A stretch of DNA of 64,000 nucleotides from Bacillota bacterium (lineage in GTDB: Bacteria; Bacillota; Sulfobacillia; Sulfobacillales; Sulfobacillaceae): contig JAJZZH010000036.1 in the NCBI GenBank assembly GCA_021797675.1, positions 30,973-94,972 of the forward strand. The letters are read 5' to 3'. How positions within the stretch are numbered: position 1 is the first letter of the stretch; every line of letters starts with the position of its first letter. A program made the translations under genes and the position numbers. The notes beneath the pieces are model-generated. The model had not been told where the DNA came from. It ran no database searches and saw nothing but the letters and a program-made list of their open reading frames with translations. Shown here piece after piece: positions 16,314-23,856 of this stretch.

Positions 16314-16787
16314 CTACGCCTTATGGTACGGGTGGTGAGCCTCGATGGTCGCTAACCGGTAGAGTTGTTCGGCGACCAAAAGCTGGGCCAGCGCATGCGG
16401 AAAAGTAAGCCGCGACAATGACCAGCGTGCGTCGGCGCGGTTCTTGACCGCTGCATCGACGCCCAGGCTTCCGCCTACCACGAATACCACGGGGCGGCCG
16501 GACTCGCGCCAGTGCCGAACTTCCACCAGAAGTTCTTCGGTGCTCCATTGTCGCCCCAGCACATCGAGCAGCACAACGAATGCCCGCGGTGGGATTTTGG
16601 CCAAGATGCGCTCGCCCTCCTGTCGGCGCGCGACATCCGCCGCACTGCGGCGATATCCCACTTCGCTGACCGTCGTCCAGGTCAATTCCCCAAAAGGCGG
16701 CTTGAGGCGGCGTACATACTCCCGCACGGCCTTGGCGATAGCCGGGTCAGAGGGGGTGCCCACCGTGAGCAGAAAAATCCTCGGCAT
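16314..16787 (-). CDS. rlmH: Ribosomal RNA large subunit methyltransferase H (23S rRNA pseudouridine-1915 N3)
   Basis: 157 aa, the usual RlmH size, when started at the ATG at 16787 (MPRIFLLTVG) behind a G-rich Shine-Dalgarno. SPOUT-fold methyltransferase. The knot region VVFVVGGSLGVD and the C-terminal TFPHALAQLLVAEQLYR then PYHK are family signatures (TFPHQLARLLLLEQLYRA..YHK). It N3-methylates the pseudouridine at 1915 in helix 69 of 23S rRNA. The GGSLG loop normally reads IGGAxG or IGGSxG. Divergent from a small membrane protein gene. Confidence 0.95.
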   Translation of the reverse strand: MPRIFLLTVGTPSDPAIAKAVREYVRRLKPPFGELTWTTVSEVGYRRSAADVARRQEGERILAKIPPRAFVVLLDVLGRQWSTEELLVEVRHWRESGRPVVFVVGGSLGVDAAVKNRADARWSLSRLTFPHALAQLLVAEQLYRLATIEAHHPYHKA

Positions 16788-16909
16788 CGCTCCCCCCCCA
16801 AATTCGGTGATAACCTGCAGCGGTTTGCCATAGATTGTACTGCAAGACCGGGCCCGTCGCTCTGTCGCGACGGGATTTCTGCGCGACCCGCCTGGCGAGG
16901 AGGCACAAC

Positions 16910-17242
16910 ATGGACAAGCCGAACCGACGATTGCCAAGCATGGTTGCCTCCAGCGTCTCCTGGGCCCTGACGGCGGCCGTGGAGACGGCCACCGGGGGCA
17001 TCCTGATCGGCCTCGCCTGGGCCGGTCTGTCTCGCCCGATCCCCGTCCTCATCATCCTCACCCTGACCACGCTCGCCGCCACTTTGCTGTTTTGGGTCAT
17101 CTGGCCCTGGCGACCTCAGGTAACCTGGTCGCTGGACGAATGGGTAGGATTCGCCATCGGCGCCGTGATCATCCTTGGGCTCTTGAATGGGTGGGGGTTT
17201 CCCTGGTACTTCCATTGGCTGCAGGGATTCGCCCCATCGTGA
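16910..17242 (+). CDS. Small membrane protein of unknown function
   Basis: 110 aa from the ATG at 16910 with a strong GAGGAGG Shine-Dalgarno 6 bp upstream. Three hydrophobic segments (about residues 14-40, 44-68 and 80-98) predict three membrane helices; the N-terminus is basic. It diverges from rlmH, and its upstream region (16788-16909) must hold both promoters. The family was not recognised. Confidence 0.7.
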   Translation: MDKPNRRLPSMVASSVSWALTAAVETATGGILIGLAWAGLSRPIPVLIILTLTTLAATLLFWVIWPWRPQVTWSLDEWVGFAIGAVIILGLLNGWGFPWYFHWLQGFAPS

Positions 17243-17431
17243 CAAGAAACCCGTGCGGCCCTGGCAACAGCCCGTGGCGGAACTCCCCGTTGATGCCCGG
17301 CCAGCCGGCGCGTTACCGCGGGCGCTCTTTCCGATCGCCCAAGAAGGGATTGGGCGGGCAAATAGCGAAGTCTAAAGTCTAAGCGATCCCCCCGGGGGGA
17401 AAATGTCACGGCTTGGAGGAACGGGCGTACA

Positions 17432-18238
17432 ATGCTGGCAGCGTTAGAAGACGTGTCATTTGGTTACGGCGACCACGCGGTGTTGGATGAAGCCAGTCTC
17501 AGCCTGGAGCGGGGACAGGTGGTCGGCTTGCTAGGACTCAACGGTTCCGGCAAGACCACGACCATGCGCCTCATCGCGAATATTTTGCAGCCGGTGAAAG
17601 GCAGCGTCCGCCGGGAATTTCGAAAGCTGGGATACCTGCCGGAAGAGCGCGGACTGTACCGCAAAATGGCCGTTGGCCGCTATCTCGAGTTCATCGCGGC
17701 GCTCGACGGCCTGCGCGGCCGCGCCGCGCGCCTGGACGTTGCCGAATGGATGGAACGCTTTGGCTTGGACATTTACGCAACGAGCCGCATCGATACGCTC
17801 TCCAAGGGCAATCAGCAGAAAGTCCAATTGGTGGCCACGCTCATGGGACATCCCGATTTATTGCTTTGGGACGAACCGTTTTCCGGACTCGATGCCCTCA
17901 ACCAAGAACTCTTGATTGAGGTGCTGAAAGACAGCCGCAAACACGGGGTCACCATCCTGCTTTCGACCCATCGCATCGAGGATCTGGAGTCCTGGGCCGA
18001 CTCGCACTTCATGTTGGTGGAAGGGCATTTCTATCCGTATCACCCGCCCGAGCGCCCTGCCCACTATGCTATCGACACCGGCCTCACCACCACCACGGTG
18101 GCCGCGGCCGAGCTTCCCCAAGCCATTACCCGGCTCACGGCAAACGGTCAAGTCATTCGCCAAGTACGGGCGGAAAGCGGCCTGGCGCACACGTTCAAGA
18201 CCTTGCTAGCGGAGAGAACTGGCCATGCTGCGCAATAA
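17432..18238 (+). CDS. ABC transporter ATP-binding protein (NatA-like)
   Basis: 268 aa cytosolic ATPase subunit. Motifs: GLNGSGKTT (Walker A, about residue 34), LSKGNQQKVQL (variant signature, close to LSxGxxQK of NatA-type transporters), LLLWDEPFSGLD (Walker B with catalytic Glu) and STHRIED (H-loop). The C-terminal ~60 residues form an accessory domain as in NatA and BcrA. Start ATG behind GGAGGA. It overlaps the following permease gene by 14 bp, so the two form one ABC-2 exporter. Confidence 0.93.
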   Translation: MLAALEDVSFGYGDHAVLDEASLSLERGQVVGLLGLNGSGKTTTMRLIANILQPVKGSVRREFRKLGYLPEERGLYRKMAVGRYLEFIAALDGLRGRAARLDVAEWMERFGLDIYATSRIDTLSKGNQQKVQLVATLMGHPDLLLWDEPFSGLDALNQELLIEVLKDSRKHGVTILLSTHRIEDLESWADSHFMLVEGHFYPYHPPERPAHYAIDTGLTTTTVAAAELPQAITRLTANGQVIRQVRAESGLAHTFKTLLAERTGHAAQ

Positions 18239-19409
18239 CGCAAGGGTGATTGCGCTTCGTGAATTCAACGAGCGGGCCAGTCGGCCAGCATTTTGGCTGA
18301 CCACCCTCTTCGGGGTGCTGCTCATGATTGCCCTGATCCTCGGTCCCGGACTCATTCAACAACTCGCCCATCCGACGGTCACGGTGGGGAGCGTGGGCGT
18401 GCCGCCGGTTCAACTTGAGCGTCTATATCAAGCTATTCCCCATCAGGGAAAATTGGTGGTGCAGCCCTATTCGTCAAGCCGGTTAGCGCGGGCGCAGGTT
18501 GCCTCCGGCCATCTGCCCGGGTACTTTGTCCGGCCACACGGCCGCCTGGTCTTCGTCGGAGTGCCCAGCGCCGCCATCGACAGCCTTATCGCGCAAATTA
18601 ACCATCAAGCGTTGTTGCAGCGTGTCTCACCAGCGACGCTGAGGCAGATCGCGCGGGCGCAGCGGGCTACCCAAGTCGGGCTGATTCCACTCTCGCCCAC
18701 GACGTCCTTCATCGTCCGCTCCGCCTCCATCTATGTGTTGGGTTTAGTGCTCTTCATGGTGGTCTTAATGTATGGCATGTTAATCGGCATGTCCGTGGTT
18801 GAGGAAAAAGAGACGCGGCATGCCGAGACGTTGTTGACCCGGGTCACGGCCGACGGGCTTTTGGCCGGCAAGGTGATGGGGGTTGGCGCCCTGGCCTTCC
18901 TGCAGCTCTTTATTTGGGGCGTGGCCGCCTGGGCGACGTTCGTCGCCAACGGCAGTCACTTGCCCCTCAACGCCTTGCCCGCCGGAGATGTCGGGCTGTT
19001 TTTGCTATGCGCGGTCATCGGCTATGCGCAATACGGGTCGATCTTCGCCGGTTTGGCCGCACGGGCGTCGCGCACCAGTGAAATGAATCAGGCCACCACG
19101 CCCGTGGCGATGATAGTCATGGTGGGCTATATCGGATCCGCCCTGGCGGCTAGCCATCCAACCGGCGTGATCGCCGAGGTCTTGCACGTGATGGCATTCA
19201 TCCCCTTTTGGGCGCCGATTCTGGCCTTCGCCTTGCTCCAGCTGGGCGGTCTTCCCTGGTGGCAGTTGCTCCTCGACGTAGCCCTGCAGTTGGCCGTCGT
19301 GGTGTGGATTATCCGCTTCGCTGCCGGGATTTTTCGCCGTCGCCTGCTCGACTATCGTGCACTCGCTCGACCGCAACGCTGGGGAAGGCGCCGCAAAGCC
19401 TCATCATAG
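18225..19409 (+). CDS. ABC-2 type transporter permease (NatB-like)
   Basis: 394 aa. One N-terminal membrane helix (about residues 24-45), a large extracytoplasmic domain (about 46-165), then five helices (about 167-375). This is the NatB/YhaP topology. EEKETRHAETLLTRV between helices 2 and 3 is the conserved coupling region. NatAB exports Na+ in Bacillus, and related pairs export peptides or antibiotics, so the substrate is open. The basic C-terminus probably faces the cytosol. Translationally coupled to the upstream ATPase. Confidence 0.9.
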   Translation: MLRNNARVIALREFNERASRPAFWLTTLFGVLLMIALILGPGLIQQLAHPTVTVGSVGVPPVQLERLYQAIPHQGKLVVQPYSSSRLARAQVASGHLPGYFVRPHGRLVFVGVPSAAIDSLIAQINHQALLQRVSPATLRQIARAQRATQVGLIPLSPTTSFIVRSASIYVLGLVLFMVVLMYGMLIGMSVVEEKETRHAETLLTRVTADGLLAGKVMGVGALAFLQLFIWGVAAWATFVANGSHLPLNALPAGDVGLFLLCAVIGYAQYGSIFAGLAARASRTSEMNQATTPVAMIVMVGYIGSALAASHPTGVIAEVLHVMAFIPFWAPILAFALLQLGGLPWWQLLLDVALQLAVVVWIIRFAAGIFRRRLLDYRALARPQRWGRRRKASS

Positions 19410-19567
19410 GCCAAGCGGCCCTGATTTTCCTTTCCCTTTACGCAGGACGAACCTGGATGATGGGTGATTCTCTCTTCCCAGCAGATCCGCTCTGAGCTAA
19501 TCTCTGCCCACTCTCAGGAATCTATTACCATATTGGGTCTTGTGGGCCCATCATGCCTGAAGGGTTT

Positions 19568-19607
19568 AGGATGACGCCCCCACGTTGTTCGCTTTGCTCG
19601 TCATCCT
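19568..19607. repeat. 9-bp inverted repeat with 22-nt loop
   Basis: AGGATGACG (19568-19576) and CGTCATCCT (19599-19607) are exact reverse complements. About 160 bp beyond the permease stop. No T-tract follows, so it is not a classic terminator. Confidence 0.6.
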
Positions 19608-20009
19608 GATTCGACCGTGCTTCTCCCATACCCCCGCAGGCCCTCCTGGGTTGCTTCTACCCATTCTTGCCCCAGAAGAGCAACTGCCTTCTCTCGTCGG
19701 CATCAAGCTCGGCGTTCTGATTTGGTACATTGGACTAAACCGCTGCGCGGTGGTTTAAAAAACGGTCGACCTGGTTTTCCAGCTTGTTCGGTTTTACGGT
19801 AGTGCCGAGCGTGATCGTATAATACGAGGGTAGGCAATCGGCGACGGAACTAGGTGGAAGGAGGTTGGCATCGTGCGATATGATCGAACCGCCTCTCGAG
19901 CACGTTGATGCAATTCCTGATCGGCCAGTTCCTCGCGCATTCGCGTCCTTACTGGGTCACACGATTGATTGTCCATAGAGGTCGCCGTTCGACCGCGGTG
20001 TAGTCCAAC

Positions 20010-20080
20010 AGAGTTATCGAAAGTCCTTGGCAGTGCCTCTCCGAAGACTTTTTTTGTTCCCCAGGACTTCCGATAACTCT
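20010..20080. repeat. 20-bp imperfect inverted repeat around a T-rich centre
   Basis: AGAGTTATCGAAAGTCCTTGG (20010-20030) pairs with CCAGGACTTCCGATAACTCT (20061-20080), with one mismatch and one bulge. The 30-nt centre contains a run of seven T. The arrangement suits either a miniature inverted-repeat element of about 71 bp or a large RNA hairpin. Confidence 0.7.
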
Positions 20081-20419
20081 CTGCTTATTATTCGGTGTTG
20101 CAGTTCGTAACCTCCCCATCCCTGCAGGGAGAATCTGCGACGCTAAATTGCCCATTCAGCGTCAAGCCAAGTGGACATCTCGGGTGGGCGACCCTCGGCA
20201 TGAAAGCTCTATGGGACATGTCCTGGCCGCCGTGAGGTGGGGGGGCCATCAGGAGGGCTAGCCATCGACCGGGCCGTAGCATCAGGCGAATCCTGCCGCC
20301 TCGTCAATGTGCCCGAATGAAGTGGACTTGCGGACAAATCAGGTAAACATTGGGTGAACCCGGCATAAGTGGGGAAAAGCTTTCCCCCGATGCACCCCGA
20401 TGCATCGAATCTTGACACA

Positions 20420-20781
20420 CGAAGAAAGCGAACGATGGCCCGCGACACCAGATAAACTGCGGTGACATTCACCGCCAGCACCGCATCCCACACCGCGCTG
20501 ATGCCGGCGTTGTTGAAGAGGACGTCGATGCGGCCATGCCGCGCCAGCGCCGCAGTCGTCCATTCCGTGATGTTGTCTTCATCGGTGACATCCACGCGCT
20601 GCCAATGGACCCGCTCCCCAAGTTCCCGGGTAATGGCCGCGCCGGTAGCGGCCGCGGCTGCGTCGTCCACGTCAGTAATTTCAACCCACGCCTCTTCGCG
20701 AGCGAAGGCTTTGGCCGTTGCCGACCCGATTCCCTTGCCCGCGCCGGTAATGCAACCCGGGGCATGGGCGTCTCTTGACAA
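20420..20781 (-). pseudogene. Short-chain dehydrogenase/reductase, truncated
   Basis: The frame encodes CITGAGKGIGSATAKAFA (NAD-binding TGxxxGIG), VDVTDEDN and then DVLFNNAGISAVWDAVLAV. Only a few residues separate NNAGI from the W-D of the next helix, where about 20 are usual, so an internal deletion is likely. After VYLVSRAIVRFL the homology ends before the catalytic Ser and YxxxK, and the rest is unrelated sequence. No proper N-terminal start with a Shine-Dalgarno is visible. A dead SDR gene. Confidence 0.75.
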
Positions 20782-20889
20782 TATACACCTGGCGGGTTCG
20801 TTACTCTCCCGCGTGCTTAACACGGCGAGGATTCGCGACCCGATCGGGGCGATTGTCGCGCTCATGCTGCATGAAGGGGCGGATCCCAC

Positions 20890-21411
20890 CGGCCACCAAG
20901 ACCCTGCTCTTAGACCCGTGGACGGCGCTGTTACAGGGATAGCAAGTTGGTTAAGTTGGTTAAGTTGGTTAAGTTGGTTAAGTTGGTTAACCGATCACGC
21001 ATGTTTCCGCATACACCAGCTGGCGCAGTATGCAGGGATAACCTGCCCGCGCAACACCAGCAATAATGTGAAGTGCCGAATGCGCTCCACATCAAACTGC
21101 GTCACCGATCATGATCCCACATAAACGACGAGCGTCACGAGAGAACGCAGGGTGTGGTTTTCGTAGCGTCTCACCAAGCTTCATGCCGCAGGGTTACGAA
21201 ACAACGCCATGGGGAACTAAGACGGCGAGTCATGGTAAAACTACCACTGGTGGTCGTGTTCGCTGGCAAAAAGGATGGAAAGGCCATCACGAAGTCAGTG
21301 CGACATGCACATCTCATCCCCAGATCGCCCGGAATGGCAGCACTTGCGGCAGTGATAAGGGACTATTGTACCTAATTTATGTGGTAAACCGTTGTATGTT
21401 CCGCGACTTTC
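20890..21411. other. Non-coding stretch after the SDR pseudogene
   Basis: Contains the 9-bp tandem repeat at 20944-20988. No credible gene: the plus-strand frame through the repeat (WLS units) has no homology-like segments. GC content drops toward the right, into the beta-helix gene. Confidence 0.45.
20944..20988. repeat. Tandem repeat, five exact copies of a 9-mer
   Basis: The unit AAGTTGGTT is repeated five times without error (20944-20988) and followed by a further AA. Because 9 is a multiple of 3, the frame through it stays open. A likely slippage-prone, strain-variable locus. Confidence 0.92.
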
Positions 21412-21497
21412 TTGTCACGTATATATTGACAAAAGATTCGAGGCTATGAAAAAATGAAGAGTGTGAATCGCGCTCTTTAGTTGTGTATTTCACACAA
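21412..21497 (+). promoter_or_regulatory. Regulatory region of the secreted protein gene with stacked inverted repeats
   Basis: TTGTCA (21412-21417) and TGACAA (21427-21432) form an inverted repeat overlapping a TTGACA hexamer (21426-21431). Downstream, GTGTGAA (21461-21467) pairs with TTCACAC (21489-21495), and TTGTGT (21481-21486) pairs with ACACAA (21492-21497). These last two are alternative, mutually exclusive pairings 60-95 bp before the start codon. No good -10 was found at the right distance from TTGACA. Confidence 0.45.
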
Positions 21498-21554
21498 GTA
21501 GCGAACCTTCGCAAGTAAGTAGTCACGCCTGATTCTGAAGGGAGATGTTTCTTC

Positions 21555-22661
21555 GTGTTGCAATTGCTAGAAAGGTTCAGAAAGATAGCGGTTTTATGGT
21601 TACCTATCGTTGGGTTGCTCGCTGCCGGATTTATAGGATTGCGGAGCGTGGCATACGCGCGATCAGCATCATCTCACAGCGTTGCTGTCATTCCACATAA
21701 CCCTTATGTATTAGTGGAGTTCTCGCATTCAGCGAGTGGAATCCCGCAACCAATGGTTATATCTCCGTCTGGTCGCGTTCTCGTCAATAGCCACGGGGAA
21801 ATTCTTAGCTCGTCGGCCGGTGCAGTAGGAAGCTATACGCAAACGGATGGTCTACAAGAAGCGATAAATTACGCACTGAAACAAGGCTTGGACGTGTACA
21901 TCGAAGGTGGGGCCGCGGTCGGCCACACCAACAATAACGTGTACTTCCTAAACCGTACCCTTGTCATTCCGCCAGCTCAGGATTTTCGTATTGATGGTGG
22001 AGAAGCCGTAATCAACTATAACCCATCGGTCGGTAACGCAATCGACATCAACAGTTGTGAGGACTGCCATTTCCGCTTCGGAATTATCGTTACCGGTGCT
22101 ACCAACGGTAGCGCGGTGGACTTTCACCCCACCCAACCTACACCGATTGATAACCTAGTGGTCATAACGGACAGCACTTTTCAGTTTTCGTCCATTGCCA
22201 GTTCAAAACCGCCAGGAACTTCTGCATCGGGAATTTTGTTTGACGCCTCATCAGGTCCTATCCTGTGGAATCATGTTTTTGCAACGGCTGTAGTCGGATT
22301 TCAAAATAACGTCATGGCGTTGAGCACCAGTGGCAGCAATGCTGTTACCTTTAATCGGATTACGGTCGGACATAACCACCAAGCGACTCAAGCACTGGCA
22401 TCCATTAGCAGACTATCGGTCGGTAACATGTGGAACCTCAACGATGATCGGAACGGAACCAATTCAGTGGGCATAGTAGACGCCGCGCAAAACAATACGT
22501 TTCTATTGCAATCGTCTGGATTTCCATCGAAACAAGATGTGGTCCTTAAGCCAGGGGCTACGGGCAATTTGATTATCGGAATTGGCTCGGTGTCGGTTTC
22601 TGATGCCAATCCACCCGGGATGAATCGAATTGTATTAGGTACCGTCAGTACAGTTCCCTGA
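21555..22661 (+). CDS. Secreted protein, probably parallel beta-helix (pectate-lyase-like) fold
   Basis: 368 aa. The N-terminal basic segment, hydrophobic helix (about residues 12-34) and AYARSASS make a probable signal peptide. After this comes TDGLQEAINYALKQGLDVYI, the usual opening of pectin-lyase-fold proteins (a helix capping the beta-solenoid). Repeated short strands rich in N, S and V follow (IDNLVVITDSTFQF, GSNAVTFNRITVG, NMWNLNDD). No catalytic Asp/Arg set could be assigned, so it may bind or process polysaccharide, or be structural. GTG start at 21555 with GGGAG somewhat far upstream. Lower GC than its neighbours, and isolated between a decayed region and the gluconeogenic operon, which suggests recent acquisition. 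Confidence 0.65.
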   Translation: MLQLLERFRKIAVLWLPIVGLLAAGFIGLRSVAYARSASSHSVAVIPHNPYVLVEFSHSASGIPQPMVISPSGRVLVNSHGEILSSSAGAVGSYTQTDGLQEAINYALKQGLDVYIEGGAAVGHTNNNVYFLNRTLVIPPAQDFRIDGGEAVINYNPSVGNAIDINSCEDCHFRFGIIVTGATNGSAVDFHPTQPTPIDNLVVITDSTFQFSSIASSKPPGTSASGILFDASSGPILWNHVFATAVVGFQNNVMALSTSGSNAVTFNRITVGHNHQATQALASISRLSVGNMWNLNDDRNGTNSVGIVDAAQNNTFLLQSSGFPSKQDVVLKPGATGNLIIGIGSVSVSDANPPGMNRIVLGTVSTVP

Positions 22662-22675
22662 CTGGAACAAGTGAC

Positions 22676-22718
22676 CGGGCTCGCACTGCCAGGTCGCCAG
22701 GCAGTGCGGGCCCCGTTT
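22676..22718 (+). terminator. Hairpin terminator after the secreted protein gene
   Basis: CGCACTGCC (22682-22690) pairs exactly with GGCAGTGCG (22700-22708). The stem can extend with GGGC/GCCC on the outer side and is followed by CGTTTCT. It lies between two convergent genes, so it may serve both. Confidence 0.7.
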
Positions 22719-22765
22719 CTGACCTAATGTTGGATTCTCAGCATGTTCGTGATCTAAATTCCCCG

Positions 22766-23719
22766 TTAATGAAACGTCCTGGACACCATGTGGATGGTTT
22801 CGATGAATCGTATGGTACCGGTCTTAGCTCTCATGACGAGTGAATGGGTCCGGACACGGTTGCTCGCCGCATACTTCACGCCGTGTAGGAGTTCACCATC
22901 CGTGACCCCCGTTGCAGCGAAGATGACATCGTCCCCAGACACCAAATCGTCAATGGATAGTATTCTATCAGGATCGATCCCCATCGCCCAGCACCGTTGT
23001 TTCTGTTCCTCAGTGTCGGGCATCAATCGTCCCTGAAGATCGCCCCCCAAGCATCTTAGGCCTGCCGCAGCCAAAACTCCTTCCGGCGACCCACCCGTGC
23101 CGAGGAGGATATCAACTCCAAGCTGTTCAAAGGCGGTACTCAACGCACCAACGAGATCGCCGTCGGATAAGAGCTTAACCCTAGCGCCAACCTGACGGAT
23201 TTGGTGAATGATCTGTTCATGTCGCGGACGCTCCAGGATCGCCACCACTACTTCCGAGACATCCTTTGAAGTCGCTTGAGCCACCGCATGAAGATTCTCC
23301 GCTAGGGGATGGCGAATATCCACCCGGCCACGGCATAACGGCCCCACCGCAAGTTTTTCCATATACATGTCCGGCGCATGCAATAACGTACCGGCCGGTC
23401 CAGCCGCGACGGCACACAGCGCATTCCAGGCACCGCAGGCCAAGATGTTGGTGCCTTCCAGCGGATCCACGGCAATGTCAATCCCAGGAGGGGCGCCAGT
23501 CCCGAGCCGCTCCCCAATATATAACATCGGTGCCGCGTCCATTTCTCCTTCGCCAATCACTACGGTTCCTTCCATGGGAAGGGTATCCAGCAGCGTTCGC
23601 ATGGCCGAAGTGGCGGCTTCGTCCGCTTCGAGCTTCTTTCCGCGGCCTATCCACGGAGCACAGTTCACGGCCGCTGCTTCTGTCACCCGAACCATCTCCA
23701 GTACGAGCTCTCGCTTCAT
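22766..23719 (-). CDS. glpX: Fructose-1,6-bisphosphatase class II
   Basis: 317 aa from the ATG at 23719 ([17 protein letters not shown]), which has AAGGAGAGG upstream. GlpX hydrolyses fructose-1,6-bisphosphate to fructose-6-phosphate in gluconeogenesis, using divalent metal. Visible signatures: [15 protein letters not shown], then [11 protein letters not shown] (metal and phosphate binding, Li+-sensitive phosphatase fold) and [20 protein letters not shown]. Last gene of a minus-strand gluconeogenesis operon, 137 bp after ppdK. Confidence 0.95.
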   Translation of the reverse strand: MKRELVLEMVRVTEAAAVNCAPWIGRGKKLEADEAATSAMRTLLDTLPMEGTVVIGEGEMDAAPMLYIGERLGTGAPPGIDIAVDPLEGTNILACGAWNALCAVAAGPAGTLLHAPDMYMEKLAVGPLCRGRVDIRHPLAENLHAVAQATSKDVSEVVVAILERPRHEQIIHQIRQVGARVKLLSDGDLVGALSTAFEQLGVDILLGTGGSPEGVLAAAGLRCLGGDLQGRLMPDTEEQKQRCWAMGIDPDRILSIDDLVSGDDVIFAATGVTDGELLHGVKYAASNRVRTHSLVMRAKTGTIRFIETIHMVSRTFH

Positions 23720-23856
23720 CAGCCCTCTCCTTTTGGTGCATGTATCGAAATGCATCTGGATACGACCAAGCATGGGCACCATCATCCGTACATGATCTCG
23801 AAGACGGGCATCGACGACCGCAAGGATTGAGAATTTCGCAGGTATGCCCAGCTGCC

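Larger units (their letters stand above)
19410..20208. other. Gene-poor stretch with inverted repeats
   Basis: About 800 bp with no credible gene. It holds two inverted repeats (19568-19607 and 20010-20080, listed separately). The base composition is lower in GC than the flanking transporter genes. Confidence 0.5.

Noticed and set aside
20462..21124. 220-aa plus-strand frame through the 9-bp repeat, with WLS repeats
   Set aside because: The reading frame is open only because the repeat length is a multiple of three and because it is antisense to an SDR relic. No ribosome binding site or homology-like segments.
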